Source: Algiphilus sp022763315
Lineage (GTDB): Bacteria; Pseudomonadota; Gammaproteobacteria; Nevskiales; Nevskiaceae
Direction: 5' to 3' (one strand)
Assembly: GCF_965249985.1 (NCBI RefSeq)
Contig: NZ_OZ252280.1
Length of the DNA: 64,000 nucleotides
Shown piece after piece: positions 25,787 to 36,903 of this stretch. The position numbers and the translations under genes were made by a program. The notes under the pieces are model-generated. The model was not told the origin of the DNA. It saw nothing but the letters and a program-made list of their open reading frames with translations, and searched no databases. How positions within the stretch are numbered: position 1 is the first letter of the stretch; every line of letters begins with the position of its first letter.

Positions 25787-26563
25787 TCAGGCGCGGTGGA
25801 GCGTCTGGTAGAGGGCGTCGAAGGCTTCGGTGACGCGATGCCGCGGCGCGAACCAGGCCAGTGGTTGCCCCGCCTCGTGCGACTCCCGCACCACCACTGA
25901 GCTGGGAAGCATCGGCTCCAGAATGGGCAGGCCCTCGCTCCGGAGGGCCTCCACCAGCTGGCGCGGCAGACGTGCGCGGCTCTGGAACTGGTTGACGATG
26001 ATGCCGCCTACCCGCAAGGACTCGTTGTGATCCTCGCGCAACTCGGCAATGTTCTCGAGCAGGCCATACAGTGCCTGGCGGGCGAAGTCGTCGCAGTCGA
26101 AGGGGATCAGCACTTCATCGGCAGCGATGAGGGCGGATCGGCTGTAGAAATTGAAGGAGGGCGGCGTGTCGATCAGGATCTGATCGTAGTGCTGCAGCTT
26201 GCGCAGTGCCTGTCGCAGCTTGTGCACCTTCTGCTTGGCTTCGAGCTTGCTCTGCAGATGCTCGAGTTCGCCGCCGGCAGCCACCACATCCAGTCCGTCC
26301 CAGATCGAGGGGGTGCAATAGGCTTCGAAAGGCGTGCTGCCGAGCGAGAAATTGAGGGTGCTGGCAAAGAAGTCGGATATATCACGCTCGACAGGCTGAT
26401 CGCCCAGCAGATAGCGGCTGGCGTTGCCCTGCATGTCCAGGTCGACGACCAGCGTGCGTTTGCCGCGCGCCACGGCGGCAGCTGCCAGGTTGCAGACGAT
26501 CGTGGTTTTGCCAACGCCGCCTTTCTGATTGAACACGGCGCGCGTGATGGGGGCGTTGCTCAA
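25787..26563 (-). CDS. Orphan ParA-family ATPase
   Basis: A 258-residue deviant-Walker P-loop ATPase. The signature-Lys motif is NQKGGVGKTT (residues 12-21), followed by VVDLDMQGNAS and IDTPPSFNFY. ParA/Soj/MinD-like proteins form nucleotide-dependent gradients that position DNA or protein cargo. No ParB gene or parS-like repeat is next to it, so this is not the chromosomal segregation pair; its cargo is unknown. It lies 12 bases downstream of a short-chain dehydrogenase gene on the same strand and is probably cotranscribed with it. Confidence 0.9.
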   Translation of the reverse strand: MSNAPITRAVFNQKGGVGKTTIVCNLAAAAVARGKRTLVVDLDMQGNASRYLLGDQPVERDISDFFASTLNFSLGSTPFEAYCTPSIWDGLDVVAAGGELEHLQSKLEAKQKVHKLRQALRKLQHYDQILIDTPPSFNFYSRSALIAADEVLIPFDCDDFARQALYGLLENIAELREDHNESLRVGGIIVNQFQSRARLPRQLVEALRSEGLPILEPMLPSSVVVRESHEAGQPLAWFAPRHRVTEAFDALYQTLHRA

Positions 26564-26575
26564 TGGACTCTCTCG

Positions 26576-27361
26576 TCAGCTGATGAAGGTGTCGCTTGCA
26601 AGCGGCTTGTCCGGATCCACCGCATAGTGGCTGAAATCCGAGACGCCGCGTGCGCGCAGGATTTCCTCATCCAGATAGAAACGACCAGGTTCGCCGCGAC
26701 CCGGATCGGAAAGCAGCGCACTGACCGCGTCGGCCACGATTCGCGGCTTGCGGCAGTTCTCGGCCTGCACATTGTGGGCATGGACGATGGCGTCGGTCAG
26801 GATCAGGGTGTGCGGCCAGAGGCCGTTGACCGTGATTCCCAAGCGCTTGAATTCCTCAGCAATGCCGATGACCGCCAGCGATAGCGACAGCTTGGAGACC
26901 GCATAGGGTGCGAAGCTGCCCAGCCAACGCTTGTTCTGCGTGGGCGGCGGGGTGACAACAACAATGCGCGGCTTCTCGGCCTGTCGCAGATAGGGAAGAG
27001 CCGCCCGCACCAGCAACATGGTGGCCTTGACGTTGACATCGAGCAAGGCGGCGATGTCGTCATTGCTGGTATCCGCCAAAGAACTGGTGCGCACCAGGCC
27101 GGCGTTCAGCACCAGGGCGTCCAGACCGCCCAATTGCTCGGTCACGCGCTCAGGCAGCGCCTCGACATCCTCTCGCTTGGCAAGATCGGCGCGCAATCCG
27201 ACCACGCTGCCTTGGCCGAGTGCGGAGAGCCTGGTTGCCTGGTCATGGATGGCGGCGCTGCGCGCCGTCATTGCCAGACCGCAATCCTGCTGCGCAAGGA
27301 CCGTGGCAATTTCCAGACCGATGCCGCGGGACGCGCCGGTGACGAGGACCTTCTTGCTCAT
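26576..27361 (-). CDS. Short-chain dehydrogenase/reductase
   Basis: A 261-residue Rossmann-fold enzyme. The nucleotide-binding motif is TGASRGIG (about 8-15), the structural motif NAG is in VLNAGLVRT and the active-site YxxxK is in YAVSKLSLS. The usual catalytic Ser position reads VVVTPPPTQ, so Thr or no Ser occupies it, a feature shared with HSDL2-like SDRs. The C-terminus (DEEILRARGVSDFSHYAVDP) also resembles the HSDL2 SDR domain. Substrate unknown, possibly fatty-acyl or hydroxy-acyl. It sits between acnA and the orphan parA, all on the minus strand. Confidence 0.88.
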   Translation of the reverse strand: MSKKVLVTGASRGIGLEIATVLAQQDCGLAMTARSAAIHDQATRLSALGQGSVVGLRADLAKREDVEALPERVTEQLGGLDALVLNAGLVRTSSLADTSNDDIAALLDVNVKATMLLVRAALPYLRQAEKPRIVVVTPPPTQNKRWLGSFAPYAVSKLSLSLAVIGIAEEFKRLGITVNGLWPHTLILTDAIVHAHNVQAENCRKPRIVADAVSALLSDPGRGEPGRFYLDEEILRARGVSDFSHYAVDPDKPLASDTFIS

Positions 27362-27381
27362 GCGGACATTTACTCAAGATT

Positions 27382-27409
27382 GCCTGCCCGGTGCGGCAAC
27401 CGGGCAGGC
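27382..27409 (-). terminator. Hairpin after acnA
   Basis: A perfect 11-bp stem (27382-27392 with 27399-27409) and a 6-base loop lie 18 bases beyond the acnA stop on the minus strand. There is no strong U-run. It probably ends or attenuates the acnA transcript before the dehydrogenase gene. Confidence 0.5.
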
Positions 27410-27426
27410 ATCTTCGGGGTGCGTGT

Positions 27427-30078
<2,652 letters not shown>

Positions 30079-30159
30079 CGCGAGCCTCTTATCTTTTCCG
30101 GAACATGATTGGTCTTGTTGCCGCGCCGGCGACCGGTGCCGCGAGCGACATGGCCGCGC

Positions 30160-30165
30160 ATTATA
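30160..30165 (-). promoter_or_regulatory. Candidate -10 box for acnA
   Basis: The minus strand reads TATAAT here, a perfect -10 element, in the gap between mnmA and acnA. No good -35 is seen 16-18 bases upstream (the region reads CTGGGG), so activation by a regulator is possible. The 5' leader would be about 75 bases. Confidence 0.45.
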
Positions 30166-30246
30166 CGCGCTGTGACGGCAAACCCCAGACCGCACGCGGA
30201 GTCTGCAACCAAAGTTGCACCACGGCGCGCGGGGTGACGCCAAGGG

Positions 30247-31356
30247 CTAGGGCGTGACGGTGCCTTCCAGGGAATGCACCTGGTCGATCTCGGCGCAGCC
30301 GAGACATTCTTCGCCCTGATAGAACACGGCGTACTGACCCGGCGCCGCTGCGCGCTGCGGTTCGGCAAAACGGAGGCTGCTGCGGCCTTCGGCGCCTAGC
30401 TCCAGGGTTGCAGCCTGAAGCGCCTGTCCATGGCGAATGCGCACTGCGAGTTCCAGGGCTCGATGGCCGCCATCGATCGCTGCGGGCTGGCGGATCCAGT
30501 GCGTGTCGATCAGCGCGATCGAGCGCGCCATCAGGCGAGGATGTTCGGGGTCCTGGTCGACAACCAGCCGGTTGCGCTCCACATCGCGCTCAATGACATA
30601 CCAGGGCGCTTCGGCCGCGCCAGCGATACCACCGATCGCGAGGCCACGCCGTTGGCCCTGAGTGTAGAAGGCGACGCCCTGGTGGCGGCCGAGTTCCCGG
30701 CCATGTCGATCGACGATGGGGCCAGGCTGCGCGGGCAGCCACTGCGACAGGAAGTCGCGCATGTGGCGTTCGCCGATGAAGCAGATGCCGGTGGAATCCT
30801 TACGCTGATGGTTGGGTAGGCCCGCAGCGCGCGCCTTGGCGCGAACCTCGGTCTTGGTCAGTCCGCCGAGGGGGAAATACACCCGCTCAAAGGCGCCGCG
30901 CGCAACGCCGGCGAGAAAGTAGCTCTGGTCCTTGTTGTCATCGATCGCGCGCAACAGCCTCGGGCCGTCCGCATCCTGCTGCAGACGCGCATAGTGGCCA
31001 GTGGCCACCGCGTCGGCGCCCAGACGCTGCGCATGGGCGAGGAAGGGTGCGAACTTGATGGCGCGATTGCACAGGATGTCGGGGTTGGGCGTCCGCCCGC
31101 GCGCGTACTGGGCCAGAAACTCCTGGAAGACCTGTTCGTGATAGGTCGCGGAGAAATCCACCCGCTGCAGCGGGATTTCGAGCTCTTCGGCCACGGCGCG
31201 GGCGGAGGCAAAATCCTCTGCGGCGTTGCAGTACCCCGCTTCGTCCGCCGTCCAGTTGACCATGAAGACGCCGGACACGTCATGCCCGGCTTCGCGCAGC
31301 AGCAGGGCCGTGACGGCGGAATCGACGCCTCCGGACAATCCGACGACCACATGCAT
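30247..31356 (-). CDS. mnmA: tRNA-specific 2-thiouridylase MnmA
   Basis: A 369-residue enzyme. The ATP-pyrophosphatase loop is SGGVDS (8-13). The catalytic cysteines are Cys96 (NPDILCNRAIKF) and Cys192 (DSTGICFIGE). The C-terminal beta-barrel ends in YQGEECLGCAEI. It puts sulphur on U34 of tRNA-Lys, Glu and Gln; a tRNA-Lys(UUU) is encoded at 50.6 kb. ATG 31356 gives the usual MxVVVGLSGG start. Its start lies four bases after the nudJ stop, so nudJ-mnmA form an operon as in E. coli. Confidence 0.97.
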   Translation of the reverse strand: MHVVVGLSGGVDSAVTALLLREAGHDVSGVFMVNWTADEAGYCNAAEDFASARAVAEELEIPLQRVDFSATYHEQVFQEFLAQYARGRTPNPDILCNRAIKFAPFLAHAQRLGADAVATGHYARLQQDADGPRLLRAIDDNKDQSYFLAGVARGAFERVYFPLGGLTKTEVRAKARAAGLPNHQRKDSTGICFIGERHMRDFLSQWLPAQPGPIVDRHGRELGRHQGVAFYTQGQRRGLAIGGIAGAAEAPWYVIERDVERNRLVVDQDPEHPRLMARSIALIDTHWIRQPAAIDGGHRALELAVRIRHGQALQAATLELGAEGRSSLRFAEPQRAAAPGQYAVFYQGEECLGCAEIDQVHSLEGTVTP

Positions 31357-31360
31357 GCGA

Positions 31361-31813
31361 TTAGGCCGGCAGGTGGTCGAGCCACTCCAGCGCCAGGCGG
31401 CGACCCGCGAGGGCATCATCCACGCCGCGCTGGACCATCGGGCTGCGGTGATCGGCAGCGCGCGCGGCCAGCGCGTCCGGCGTCAGCCAGATCGCCTCCT
31501 CGATGGCGGGATCCAGTGGCCGGTTCGCGTCGTGGTCGATGGCAGTGGCCAGAAAGGCGAAGCGCAGGAAGGCGTAAGGAAGATCCGGCGGGTGGTAGCT
31601 GTAGATGCCGACCAGGGCGGTCGGCTGTACGCGCCAGCGCGTTTCCTCGAGTGTTTCGCGGACGGCGGCTTCCATCAGCGTCTCGCCGGCTTCCCAGTGG
31701 CCCGCGGGCTGATTCACGACCCGCCGGCCGCCGACCCGTTCCTCGACGAACAGCCATTGCCCGTTACGTTCCACGAGGGTGGCCACGGTGACGTGGGGCG
31801 CCGTCTCGTCCAT
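31361..31813 (-). CDS. nudJ: NUDIX phosphatase NudJ
   Basis: A 150-residue NUDIX hydrolase. The box runs from Gly38 to about residue 60 (GHWEAGETL ... RETLEETRW). E. coli NudJ (YmfB) has the same size and the same place before mnmA and dephosphorylates hydroxymethylpyrimidine diphosphate and nucleoside di- and triphosphates. The assignment rests on the Nudix box and gene order. Its ATG overlaps the last base of the gspN stop, so the gsp operon runs directly into nudJ-mnmA. Confidence 0.9.
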   Translation of the reverse strand: MDETAPHVTVATLVERNGQWLFVEERVGGRRVVNQPAGHWEAGETLMEAAVRETLEETRWRVQPTALVGIYSYHPPDLPYAFLRFAFLATAIDHDANRPLDPAIEEAIWLTPDALAARAADHRSPMVQRGVDDALAGRRLALEWLDHLPA

Positions 31814-32571
31814 CAGAGATTGCCCCGCTGGCGCAGATGATAGTAGCCCTGGTTGTCGGGGCGACCGATGAGTCGCAGCAGATTGCGGGTCTGCTCGGGG
31901 GCGTTGTCCCGTGCCCGGACCCGCACATGGGTCTCATAAACCCCATCCGGGCGCAGGGAGGCCTCACCCGTGGCCTCGATCGGATTATCCGCGCTGGAGG
32001 CGATGTCGGCGACCAGGGCACCATCGTCCTCGGTGCGTACATCTGCGCTGAAGTCTCCCAACTGCAGCGCGCTCTGACCGATGGTCCAGGCAAGACCGAG
32101 CGCCTCGGCGCGACCGTCGAGGCCCAGCGGCTTCCCGGCGCGACTCACCCGCGCCTCGCGGAGCTGAATGACAACGCGCCCCTGTACCGGAAGGCTGCCG
32201 TAGCCGGCCGTCTCCAGCAGGTTCGAGACTTCGGCGACGACCCGGGTATTGGCCAGGCGCAGTTGACCGGTGGGCGTGATGCCGGCCGCAGCTTCTCCGG
32301 AGGCGGGGCCGCCGAAGCGCAAGTCGAAGGCCATACGCAGCAGGAACAGCTGCCACGGGTTCCAGGACCACTCCAGATCCTCGGCCACGATCCTGTTCTG
32401 CCACTGCACACGCGCGGCGTCCCCCTTCGCAAGGCTGCCCGACAGACCATTGACTGCGACGCGGGGATCCGGCGATCCCAACCAGGCATAGAGATGTGCG
32501 GGAGGGGCGTAGAGCACCGCCGAGACCAGCGCTGAGACCAGCGCCGCCGCAATGAGCCAGCGCCGTTTCAT
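31813..32571 (-). CDS. gspN: Type II secretion system protein N
   Basis: A 252-residue bitopic inner-membrane protein. One N-terminal helix (about 5-22, LIAAALVSALVSAVLYAPP) is followed by a beta-rich periplasmic domain. The motif LEWSWNPWQL and the repeated LRLANT/VVIQLREARV strands are typical of GspN. It is an accessory assembly protein absent from many T2SS clusters. Its ATG overlaps the gspM stop by four bases. Confidence 0.87.
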   Translation of the reverse strand: MKRRWLIAAALVSALVSAVLYAPPAHLYAWLGSPDPRVAVNGLSGSLAKGDAARVQWQNRIVAEDLEWSWNPWQLFLLRMAFDLRFGGPASGEAAAGITPTGQLRLANTRVVAEVSNLLETAGYGSLPVQGRVVIQLREARVSRAGKPLGLDGRAEALGLAWTIGQSALQLGDFSADVRTEDDGALVADIASSADNPIEATGEASLRPDGVYETHVRVRARDNAPEQTRNLLRLIGRPDNQGYYHLRQRGNL

Positions 32572-33077
32572 GATGCCCGCTCGACCTGTAGCCGCGCATC
32601 CACCATGCCGCCGTCCTTGCGGTCGATGTCGGCGCGTTCAAGACGAAGCCCGGGGTTGCCTTCGAGTTCCGCCAGCCAGCGCAACAGGTTGTTGAAGGGC
32701 GCACCCTCCAACCAAACCCGGACGGCGTCGTCGCCATCCGGCGTCAGGCGCTCCGGTGTGCTGCCCAGGGTGTTGCTGCGCACCGCCTGATTGACCTGGG
32801 CGAGCAGCGAACGCGAGGCATTGGGGTTGGCCCGCTGACGACTTTGCGCCGGCTGCATCGCCGCGACGCGTTCGATACGCTGCGCAGTGGCGCGCGCGTC
32901 CGCGAGGGCATCCGCAGCCTGTGCGTGCCCCTGCATGATGGGCTCCCACACAAGCAGATAGAACAGCGTCAGCAGCAGGGCCAGGACCCCGACCGCAATC
33001 ATGCGCTGCTCTCGCTGGGATCGCTGCTGCCAGGCTTGCAGCAACTCGGAAACGGCATTCTGCATCGGAAGGTTCAT
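32568..33077 (-). CDS. gspM: Type II secretion system protein M
   Basis: A 169-residue inner-membrane protein. A short cytoplasmic amphipathic start (LLQAWQQRSQREQ) is followed by one helix (about 26-45, IAVGVLALLLTLFYLLVW) and a small ferredoxin-like periplasmic domain. It binds GspL in the inner-membrane platform. The family is poorly conserved; topology, size and position between gspL and gspN make the call. It overlaps gspL by four bases. Confidence 0.9.
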   Translation of the reverse strand: MNLPMQNAVSELLQAWQQRSQREQRMIAVGVLALLLTLFYLLVWEPIMQGHAQAADALADARATAQRIERVAAMQPAQSRQRANPNASRSLLAQVNQAVRSNTLGSTPERLTPDGDDAVRVWLEGAPFNNLLRWLAELEGNPGLRLERADIDRKDGGMVDARLQVERAS

Positions 33078-34294
33078 GCCGCCGCCTCGGCGCTGCTCAG
33101 GCGGATGCGAATACGCACGCCCTCACTGCCGGCGTCGGCGTTCTCCACGGTCATTGCCACCGCCTGCTGATTCCGGTACCAGCCCCGCAATGCCTCGAGA
33201 TTGTCGAGCGACTCGCCGCGTAGGTTCAGGAGCAGAGTCTGGTCGCGCCACTGCATGCCTTCCAGACGCAGGCCACCCGAAACCTGTGCCGCCTGCACAT
33301 AGGAGTCGAGCAAGGTGAGCAGTGACGTCGAGGTGTCGCTTTCTTGCGCGCTGCGCATCTCCGCGCGCAGAAAACTGGGAAGCTGCTGCGCCCGAACCTC
33401 ACCGTAGCCTGGGAACAGCTGCTGAAAGCGTTGCACATTGGCTTGCTGCTGGACTTCGGCTTGGTGCCGCAGATGGTACGTGTCGGCCATCTGCTGGCCA
33501 AGGACGCCGACAAGGGTCAAGGCGGCGAAGAGCGCAGCGGCCCGCCAGGGACGAAAATAGCGAGCGATGTTGCTCTGCGGGGCGTAGTCGCCCTGCAGCA
33601 GGTTGGCGTGGTCGGCGCTGTCGATGTAGCGGACAAAGAGGTCGAGCAGGGTGCCGAATTCCGGCTGACGCTGACGCTCTACCGATTCGGGCAAAGGAAG
33701 ATCGTCGTTTTCGCCCCGCTGTATGACGCGCAGCGTGGGCGGTGCCTCGTCGCCAGCGAGGGTGAGTAGCGTCTCGAGTGCGTCAGGCTGGGTCACCGAC
33801 GCGCTATTGGCGCCATACCGGAGATAGAGTTGACCGGTTTCCGGATCGAGATGGACACTCCATTCCCCCGCGTCGGGCGGTGGCAGGCAGAGGCCATCCG
33901 GCAGCAGCAGATCGGGGTGTAGTCCGGCTTCGGCAAGGCGGTTCATCCACCGCCGCATGCGCGTATGGGAGACGACAGCGAAGCCGTGGCGCTGCTCTTC
34001 GCGGACGCCAAGATGGGCGAAATGCAGCTGATCGATGTCCTCCGCCAGGCGGTCTTCGCAGGCGAATGGCGCCGCCGCAAGCGCGCGGCGGCGATTGCGC
34101 ACCGGCAGGTCGACTTCCAGGAAGCGCACGCTGGTGGCGGGCACGAAAACCACTACGCGCGCGCCCGGCGCCTCTTCGGCAATGCGGTGCAGGGGTGCGA
34201 ACTGCACCGAACCGGTCGCGGCTCCGTCCACGCGAAAGGCGAGCGGGGCTTCCGAGTCGGCGTCCCGGAGATGGATGTATAGGGTTTGGCGCAA
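33074..34294 (-). CDS. gspL: Type II secretion system protein L
   Basis: A 406-residue inner-membrane protein. The cytoplasmic actin-like domain (about 1-245) is the part that recruits the GspE ATPase. One helix (about 258-276, AALFAALTLVGVLGQQMAD) leads to a periplasmic ferredoxin-like domain. LPVRNRRRALAAAPFACEDR is a recognisable GspL segment. The gspE gene it must pair with is not in this window. Six bases separate it from gspK. Confidence 0.92.
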   Translation of the reverse strand: MRQTLYIHLRDADSEAPLAFRVDGAATGSVQFAPLHRIAEEAPGARVVVFVPATSVRFLEVDLPVRNRRRALAAAPFACEDRLAEDIDQLHFAHLGVREEQRHGFAVVSHTRMRRWMNRLAEAGLHPDLLLPDGLCLPPPDAGEWSVHLDPETGQLYLRYGANSASVTQPDALETLLTLAGDEAPPTLRVIQRGENDDLPLPESVERQRQPEFGTLLDLFVRYIDSADHANLLQGDYAPQSNIARYFRPWRAAALFAALTLVGVLGQQMADTYHLRHQAEVQQQANVQRFQQLFPGYGEVRAQQLPSFLRAEMRSAQESDTSTSLLTLLDSYVQAAQVSGGLRLEGMQWRDQTLLLNLRGESLDNLEALRGWYRNQQAVAMTVENADAGSEGVRIRIRLSSAEAAA

Positions 34295-34300
34295 GGCGAT

Positions 34301-35269
34301 TTAGGGTCTTGCAGTGCTGCGACGCAGCACAGTGGGAACGCCCTGGTCCGGGCGGAAGACGAGACTATAAAGAAGCGCGCTTCCATTGCCAATGAAGGCC
34401 TCGGCCTCGGTCAGAAAAAAGCGGCTGCTGACGGTCAGATCCTGTTGCTGAATTTCCGAGGTGCCCGCCGGCACCAGGCCGCCTTCCTGGAAGGCCGCAG
34501 TCACGCTGTCCAAAGGAAGATCGGCACGTGCTTCGACGAAGTCCCCGATGCGTGCGCGATAGTCGGCGTTTTCCGACAGCGCACAGAGGACCGCGGGCTG
34601 CGCGGTATTGAGGTTGATGGCGGTGATCTGGGGCAGGGCAACGATATGCGGGCTCAGCGCCCGGAACATGTCATCGTCGACGCCGTTGATCAGCGCCAGT
34701 TCGCTGGCGGCGCTGAACAGCTGGCCACCGGTGCGGTAGGGCGGAACCTTGCCGAGATAGAGCAGATCTTCACCGCCCCCTGGGAAACGTTGTTCCTCGT
34801 CAACGTCAACCCAATCGATGATCGCGTTGGCGAGATCGCGCGCGTTGAAGTCGTCGCCGGCCTCGACACAGCGCAGTAGCCGGGCAAACTGCTCGATATA
34901 GCGGTTGCGCTGCTCCTCATTGTCGACGGCGAGGTTGTTCAGGTTGAAGCGGCCCTGGGCGTCCTCAATGCGCCCCTGCAAGGCGCCGCCTTCAACCGGC
35001 AAAGGGGGCACCTGTCGCGCCCAGACCTCGCCGAGGTGGTCGGTTTCGGTCTGCGCGCCTTCACGTTCCAGGATGGAGACAGCCCAGGCTTCCATGCCCT
35101 GTGCGTACCACCAGGCACGTTCGCTATCCAGCAGTAGCTGCGTGCGAGACAGCGCCTGGAAGCCCGCAGAGGCGACCGCTACTGCAGCGATGCTGGCGAG
35201 AGAGACGACGAGCAGCGCCGTGATCAGGGCAACGCCGCGTTGCTGCGAGAAGCCACGGTGGCGTGTCAT
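34301..35269 (-). CDS. gspK: Type II secretion minor pseudopilin K
   Basis: A 322-residue minor pseudopilin. The prepilin site is RG followed by VALITALLVVSLA (cleavage after Gly12). As is usual for GspK, the Glu at +5 is missing. The large globular domain contains GRFNLNNLAV and INLNTAQPAVLCAL, diagnostic of the family. With I and J it forms the tip of the pseudopilus. It overlaps gspJ by four bases. Confidence 0.94.
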   Translation of the reverse strand: MTRHRGFSQQRGVALITALLVVSLASIAAVAVASAGFQALSRTQLLLDSERAWWYAQGMEAWAVSILEREGAQTETDHLGEVWARQVPPLPVEGGALQGRIEDAQGRFNLNNLAVDNEEQRNRYIEQFARLLRCVEAGDDFNARDLANAIIDWVDVDEEQRFPGGGEDLLYLGKVPPYRTGGQLFSAASELALINGVDDDMFRALSPHIVALPQITAINLNTAQPAVLCALSENADYRARIGDFVEARADLPLDSVTAAFQEGGLVPAGTSEIQQQDLTVSSRFFLTEAEAFIGNGSALLYSLVFRPDQGVPTVLRRSTARP

Positions 35270-35982
35270 GGTCCCACCCGCACGCCGCCGCCGCCGGGGC
35301 CATTCATCGGTCCGACAGTGGGGCCACCGCTACCTGGGCCAGCAGTGCCGCCGCCTTGTGTGGCCGCGCTTGGTCCGGTAGGGAAGACGAAACGCAACTC
35401 ACCCCAGGCGTCGGTCATCAGCGTGACTTCAATGGCAAGTGGTGCCTCGGCGCTGGCTTCCAGATCAGGGCTGTTGCCCAGTGCCTGCGGCCACTGCGCG
35501 TACCACTCGCGGTCGCGCGCCAGGTAGCGCACTGTCAGCTGTGTGACATTGTCGAGGACGACCAGTGTTTCGGGTTGGCTGTTGGGCGCCCGGTCCAGAT
35601 GCCGGAAGTGACTACGCACTAAAGCGTCGTCCTGCAGATGCCAGCGGACGCGCTGCATATTACTGCGCGGGTGACCCGCCGGATTGCGCCAGCCGCCGCT
35701 GACGAGATACACGCCTTCTTCCGGCGACCCGCGCACTGCGGAGCGCGGGTCGCCGAATTCGTCGCGAATAGTGCGCGGCTGAATCTGTAGAAAATCCTGT
35801 CGCAAGCGGAGATAGCTGCGTTGCAGTTGGCGCACCCGGTCTAAATTGTCTTCGATGGCGACGCGTGTGCGCAGCACATTGTTCAGCCCGCCATAGGCCA
35901 TCACGGCGACGATGGAAAAGACCGCCAGCACCACCACCAGTTCGAGCAGGGTGAAGCCATTCTGGCGTGGGAGGCGATTCAT
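35266..35982 (-). CDS. gspJ: Type II secretion minor pseudopilin J
   Basis: A 238-residue minor pseudopilin. The prepilin site is NG followed by FTLLELVVVLAVFS (cleavage after Gly9, Glu at +5). The globular part carries typical GspJ segments such as LQRSYLRLRQDFLQ. The last 30 residues are an unusual Gly/Pro-rich tail (GGGTAGPGSGGPTVGP and following) that looks disordered. It overlaps gspI and gspK by four bases each. Confidence 0.93.
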   Translation of the reverse strand: MNRLPRQNGFTLLELVVVLAVFSIVAVMAYGGLNNVLRTRVAIEDNLDRVRQLQRSYLRLRQDFLQIQPRTIRDEFGDPRSAVRGSPEEGVYLVSGGWRNPAGHPRSNMQRVRWHLQDDALVRSHFRHLDRAPNSQPETLVVLDNVTQLTVRYLARDREWYAQWPQALGNSPDLEASAEAPLAIEVTLMTDAWGELRFVFPTGPSAATQGGGTAGPGSGGPTVGPMNGPGGGGVRVGP

Positions 35983-36359
35983 CGCTGTCGCCCCGTATTG
36001 GCAATGAAGCCGGTCAAGGTGGCGAGTTCGCGATCATCATCCCGCCGCCGCACGCTGATCTCCACGCGTCGCAGGGCAGGATCCTGCGTCTCGTTGATGG
36101 TTGCCTCCCATTCCCACTCATTGTCGGCGAACTCCGCTTCGCCATCGCGTTCCCCAGTGTCGGGAAAGGCGGGATCGAGCGTGATCTCAGCCAGCTCGTT
36201 GCGCGCGACCAGCATGGCCAGGGTGCGATCACGTAGATCGGAGGACAAATCAGCCTGGTGTGCGAAACCGGCGATGATGGCGCCCAGTGCCATGGCCAGG
36301 ATGAGAACGGCTGCCATGACCTCAATCAGCGTAAATCCGCGTTGTGCCTGCGGCGCCAT
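35979..36359 (-). CDS. gspI: Type II secretion minor pseudopilin I
   Basis: A 126-residue minor pseudopilin. The prepilin site is RG followed by FTLIEVMAAVLILAMALG (cleavage after Gly8, Glu at +5). A short domain follows with VARNELAEITLDP, the usual GspI helix. It nucleates pseudopilus assembly with J and K. A two-base gap separates it from gspH, and it overlaps gspJ by four bases. Confidence 0.94.
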   Translation of the reverse strand: MAPQAQRGFTLIEVMAAVLILAMALGAIIAGFAHQADLSSDLRDRTLAMLVARNELAEITLDPAFPDTGERDGEAEFADNEWEWEATINETQDPALRRVEISVRRRDDDRELATLTGFIANTGRQR

Positions 36360-36361
36360 TC

Positions 36362-36886
36362 TCAGTTGTCCCGGTCGCTGGCCGGGCCGCGCTGGACGCG
36401 CCCCAGCGCGTCCCCGCGCACGATGGCTTCATTCAGGTTCGGATCGGAAGGCGCATCGATTTCGAGGCGAAAGGGCGTCATATCGCCGCTCGACAGGATG
36501 AGTACGGCGGGTTCGAGATCGTCGGGATCCGGCGGTGCCACCGGCTGGCCCTCGACGAAAAGCACGCCGCGGAAGGGTTCGCTGAAGGGGCGCACGCGCA
36601 GTGGGCCACTTTGGGTGAGGGGTTGCCAACCGCCGCTGCCGTTCGGGATGAGGAAGCCGTAGCGCTCCTCATCGGTGAAAAAGCCGATTTCCTGGCGCTT
36701 GAACAGGGCCTCGTCCTGCGCCAGCACGAAAAGCTGCGCCAGGCGCGATGCCTCGTTGTCGAGCCGGTCGGAAAGGGTGCGGTTGCCGATGGACAGCACC
36801 GCGAAGCTCGTCATCACGCCAATGATGAGCAGAACAACCAGTAGCTCAAGCAGCGTGAAGCCGAGCGTGCGTGGACGCAGCAACAC
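36362..36886 (-). CDS. gspH: Type II secretion minor pseudopilin H
   Basis: A 174-residue pseudopilin. The prepilin site is LG followed by FTLLELLVVLLIIGVMTS (cleavage after Gly9, Glu at +5). The first helix contains LSDRLDNEASRLAQLFVLAQ and the second half has an FRLEID strand, both typical of GspH. It links the main shaft pilin GspG to the I-J-K tip. It is 17 bases downstream of gspG. Confidence 0.93.
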   Translation of the reverse strand: MLLRPRTLGFTLLELLVVLLIIGVMTSFAVLSIGNRTLSDRLDNEASRLAQLFVLAQDEALFKRQEIGFFTDEERYGFLIPNGSGGWQPLTQSGPLRVRPFSEPFRGVLFVEGQPVAPPDPDDLEPAVLILSSGDMTPFRLEIDAPSDPNLNEAIVRGDALGRVQRGPASDRDN

Positions 36887-36903
36887 GGAAGAGGGCGGCG
36901 GGC

